Shown: positions 61,971 to 64,000 of the stretch, in pieces
Position numbering within the stretch: position 1 is the first letter of the stretch
Layout: each line of letters starts with the position of its first letter
Source of the DNA: Polyodon spathula
Taxonomy: Eukaryota; Chordata; Actinopteri; Acipenseriformes; Polyodontidae
Length of the DNA stretch: 64,000 bases
NCBI RefSeq assembly: GCF_017654505.1
Contig: NC_054543.1
Coordinates: 25,334,339-25,398,338, forward strand
Direction: 5' to 3'
Program-made: the position numbers and the translations under genes
Notes under the pieces: model-generated
The model's database searches: none
The model's input: only the letters and a program-made list of their open reading frames with translations
Told to the model about the DNA's origin: nothing

Positions 61971-63711
61971 CCCCATAATTTTGACCTCCATTGTATATGA
62001 AGACTTTAGATGCAAAACGCAGTATACGCTATTCGCTATTCGCATCAAAACTGAGCTAAAAGCAGGATCATTCATTTCACAGTGCCTACTTTCTGAAGTT
62101 CAGTGTCCTTTGTCCTCAAAACACGATATACACCATGTTAAATACAACTAAAATGATTTTCTTTCCATAACGCGCTATTTGCCAGGCTTCTAATTTAGCA
62201 AAAAGTGATCTATCGACTGAGCCAATCGGCGTGCAGTATTACAGTCGTGTGACCCTATTATGGCAGCGCACAGGAGCAGTATAGTAGCGTATTTAATCTT
62301 GTGAATTGTGATTTTATGATTAAATGATGAATATTTTTAAAAAATGCAGTGAAGTCAATTTTCTAACAGGGTCTAACAATGGTAAATAAGCATTCACAAA
62401 TAATGCTTAGAAAACAGTCACTCCATTGGAACTGAAACCTCCCTTCATATCCCCTGCAATGCCAACCCCACTTAATGGTATTTTATGTTTATGTTCTCCC
62501 TCTGCTTGGGATGTGAAGTTTATTGTTTGAATTTACTGAAACGCATTGCATCTTTAGAAGCAAGTGTAAAGTCATTTTACAAAAATGTGGAGATTTTTAC
62601 TTGGTTATGACCCTGACTGAAGATGTCATTAGCAAAGGAGGCCGGTTATAGTAACGAGGTCAAACAATAGGCCACGTTTTACTAAACATTTTAAAACTAA
62701 TAAACAAACAATTACCATAATGAACACTATCGTAATATGTTGCTTAAAACATAATAACACAATATTCATAATAAAGTTGAGTTCTTATTTATAAACAGTA
62801 ACACGTTTAAAGCTTGGGACTGCCTGTCTATAGCTTGGTGTTATTTACATTATCATCAGCATATTTTAAGTGATTGAAAGCTGAAATTACTTTTTTAAAA
62901 GAACACTTTTCTTATACCAATACACTATTGATTTGTTTGAAAACCAGGCTTTAAATCACTGATAATAGGTGCACAGGCAACAATTCCATGAGGGCTCTGG
63001 GTTCAAGCACCAATGGGGGAAAATAAGGCCCCGCACAGTGCAAATAAACCACCTGTTTTATCAAATTATAGTGTGGATGCTTCACAAGCAGCACTGTTAG
63101 TGCAACGTTTAAAAATATAAAATCAATTCACTCCCAGCTTTCTTGAAAATATCTGCTTTTCTCTTGTTTTTCTTTTGTATTTGTTTTGCTTTCATTAGTA
63201 TCTATAGTAGTTACAGCGTCTGTCAGTTCTGGCAGATTCTTCTAGAAAATACCCATCTAATGAAATAACTGTCTCATCCTGAGGGCTACAGTGAAATGTA
63301 CTGTCTTTAAATTGGGACTTTAGTGAAGACCACGTGTGTATGTGAGTACATTAATTATTGTAGATAATAATTCCTAGCCAGCCAGCCAGCCAACATTATT
63401 GTAAACAGTAACACATGTAATGCACATTAAAATAAACATTTTATTTGTGTCATTGGTGTCAATTTCAGGCAGAGCTTCATGGTCGGCAAGGTGACACAGC
63501 TGAGAGAATTTTTGTCATCCCATCTAGTGCTCAGTGTCAGTGTCTCAGCACACAGTACAGTAGTTGCTCAGTTACGAGATGCAAACATGTGATTGATCGA
63601 TCTGTATGAGTGTTTACGAAGGTGCTTTGTTTAAAAAAAAAATGTAAATCTAACTTTGCTTTTTTATCAAATAAAATCTAAGCCTATTTGTAGGGACACC
63701 AACTGTTGTTA
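61971..63711. other. AT-rich intronic sequence, no gene seen
   Basis: About 1.7 kb with only short, unrecognisable frames. CCAGCCAGCCAGCCAAC at 63377 is a small tandem repeat. Confidence 0.5.
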
Positions 63712-63712
63712 T

Positions 63713-63815
63713 TGTGACAGAAATACAATGATTCTTGGTTGTAAATCTCCTTCCTGAGGGCGCTGAGCAGCGAGAACAGAGTTCCGTGGATGGGGAGGTC
63801 AGTCAATAAAGTGGT
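63713..63815 (+). repeat. LTR fragment related to the Gmr1-like LTR
   Basis: TGTGACAGAAATACAATGAT, TAAATCTCCTTCCTGAGGGC and GCTGAGCAGCGAGAAC align with the LTR start at 37095 (TGTGACGGAAAGATGAG, TAAATCTTCC, TGAGGGCGCTAAAGAACGGG). The remainder is missing or diverged. Confidence 0.6.
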
Positions 63816-64000
63816 TAAACATGTTATATTTTGTGCCTAATTTTAAAAATGAATAAATAGATGCATTTAATTACAAATAAATAAATAAATAAATAAATGT
63901 ATGTACATTTACATTATTTTTTATATTAAATAAACACTGATAAAGTATTATAAAACCTGTTTTGTGAACTTAATTGGGGATGAGGGGTTGTATGGATAAT
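63816..64000. repeat. (AAAT)n-rich right edge
   Basis: AAATAAATAAATAAAT run at 63877-63897 in AT-rich DNA. Nothing further is recognised. Confidence 0.6.

Overview
The window looks like intronic DNA of a vertebrate gene, heavily colonised by transposable elements. Five short exons on the minus strand have clean AG/GT splice sites and matching phases. Read from high to low coordinate they encode one continuous protein stretch (about 305 residues) of a contactin-associated protein (CNTNAP/Caspr/neurexin-IV family). It covers the end of the fibrinogen-like region, the third laminin-G domain and the second EGF-like domain, and is closest in my recollection to CNTNAP4. The gene runs right to left: exons at 22307-22151, 21722-21595, 7901-7731, 7274-7056 and 6192-5953. 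The intron between the second and third of these is about 13.7 kb. I found no further exon between 22308 and 64000 or below 5953, so nearly everything else is probably intron. The repeat content (DIRS tyrosine-recombinase retrotransposons, Gypsy, a LINE with an 'AAGAACAT' tail, Tc1, hAT, piggyBac-like and Helitron-like remnants, long TA/TG microsatellites) fits a ray-finned fish. A non-teleost such as a sturgeon or paddlefish is my best guess, not a demonstrated fact.

Layout: 0.27-3.5 kb DIRS copy A (plus, gag-RT-RH, recombinase end missing); 4.0-4.35 kb LINE tail; 5.95-7.9 kb three CNTNAP exons; 8.95-11.6 kb decayed DIRS copy B; 16.0-19.9 kb DIRS copy C with inverted terminal repeats, perhaps inside an older DNA transposon; 21.6-22.3 kb two CNTNAP exons; 25.0-27.3 kb Helitron-like remnant (minus) with a 57-bp tandem repeat; 27.8-28.2 kb foldback hAT-type MITE; 28.2-30.2 kb Tc1 remnant split by a solo LTR; 31.4-31.6 kb near-perfect palindrome; 33.5 kb 5S-rRNA-derived fragment; 35.8-36.1 kb Harbinger-like MITE; 37.1-43.0 kb complete LTR retrotransposon; 44.1-45.0 kb LTR-like repeat and Tc1 fragment; 45.4-48.4 kb DIRS copy D (minus) carrying a solo LTR; 48.4-49.8 kb 5'-truncated LTR element; 51.2-53.2 kb hAT-like transposase pseudogene; 53.5-54.4 kb solo LTR plus piggyBac-like fragment; 56.5-57.65 kb LINE reverse transcriptase (minus); 58.7-59.4 kb hAT-type MITE with 8-bp target duplication; 60.5-62.0 kb Tc1 remnant split by a piggyBac-like MITE and a SINE-like repeat; 63.7 kb LTR fragment.

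The most notable object is the 5.9-kb LTR retrotransposon at 37095-43010. Its two LTRs differ at only about ten positions by eye and it is flanked by a 5-bp target duplication (AGGTC). It carries one uninterrupted gag-pol reading frame of about 1531 codons. Its domain order is Gag, protease, integrase, reverse transcriptase, RNase H: integrase comes before reverse transcriptase although the enzyme sequences are of Ty3/Gypsy type. That is the order known for Gmr1-like elements, so the class is described, but this copy looks young and intact and has odd compact features.

Everything here was read by eye. Element boundaries given as approximate are approximate, and paralogue and family names rest on recognition rather than a database search.
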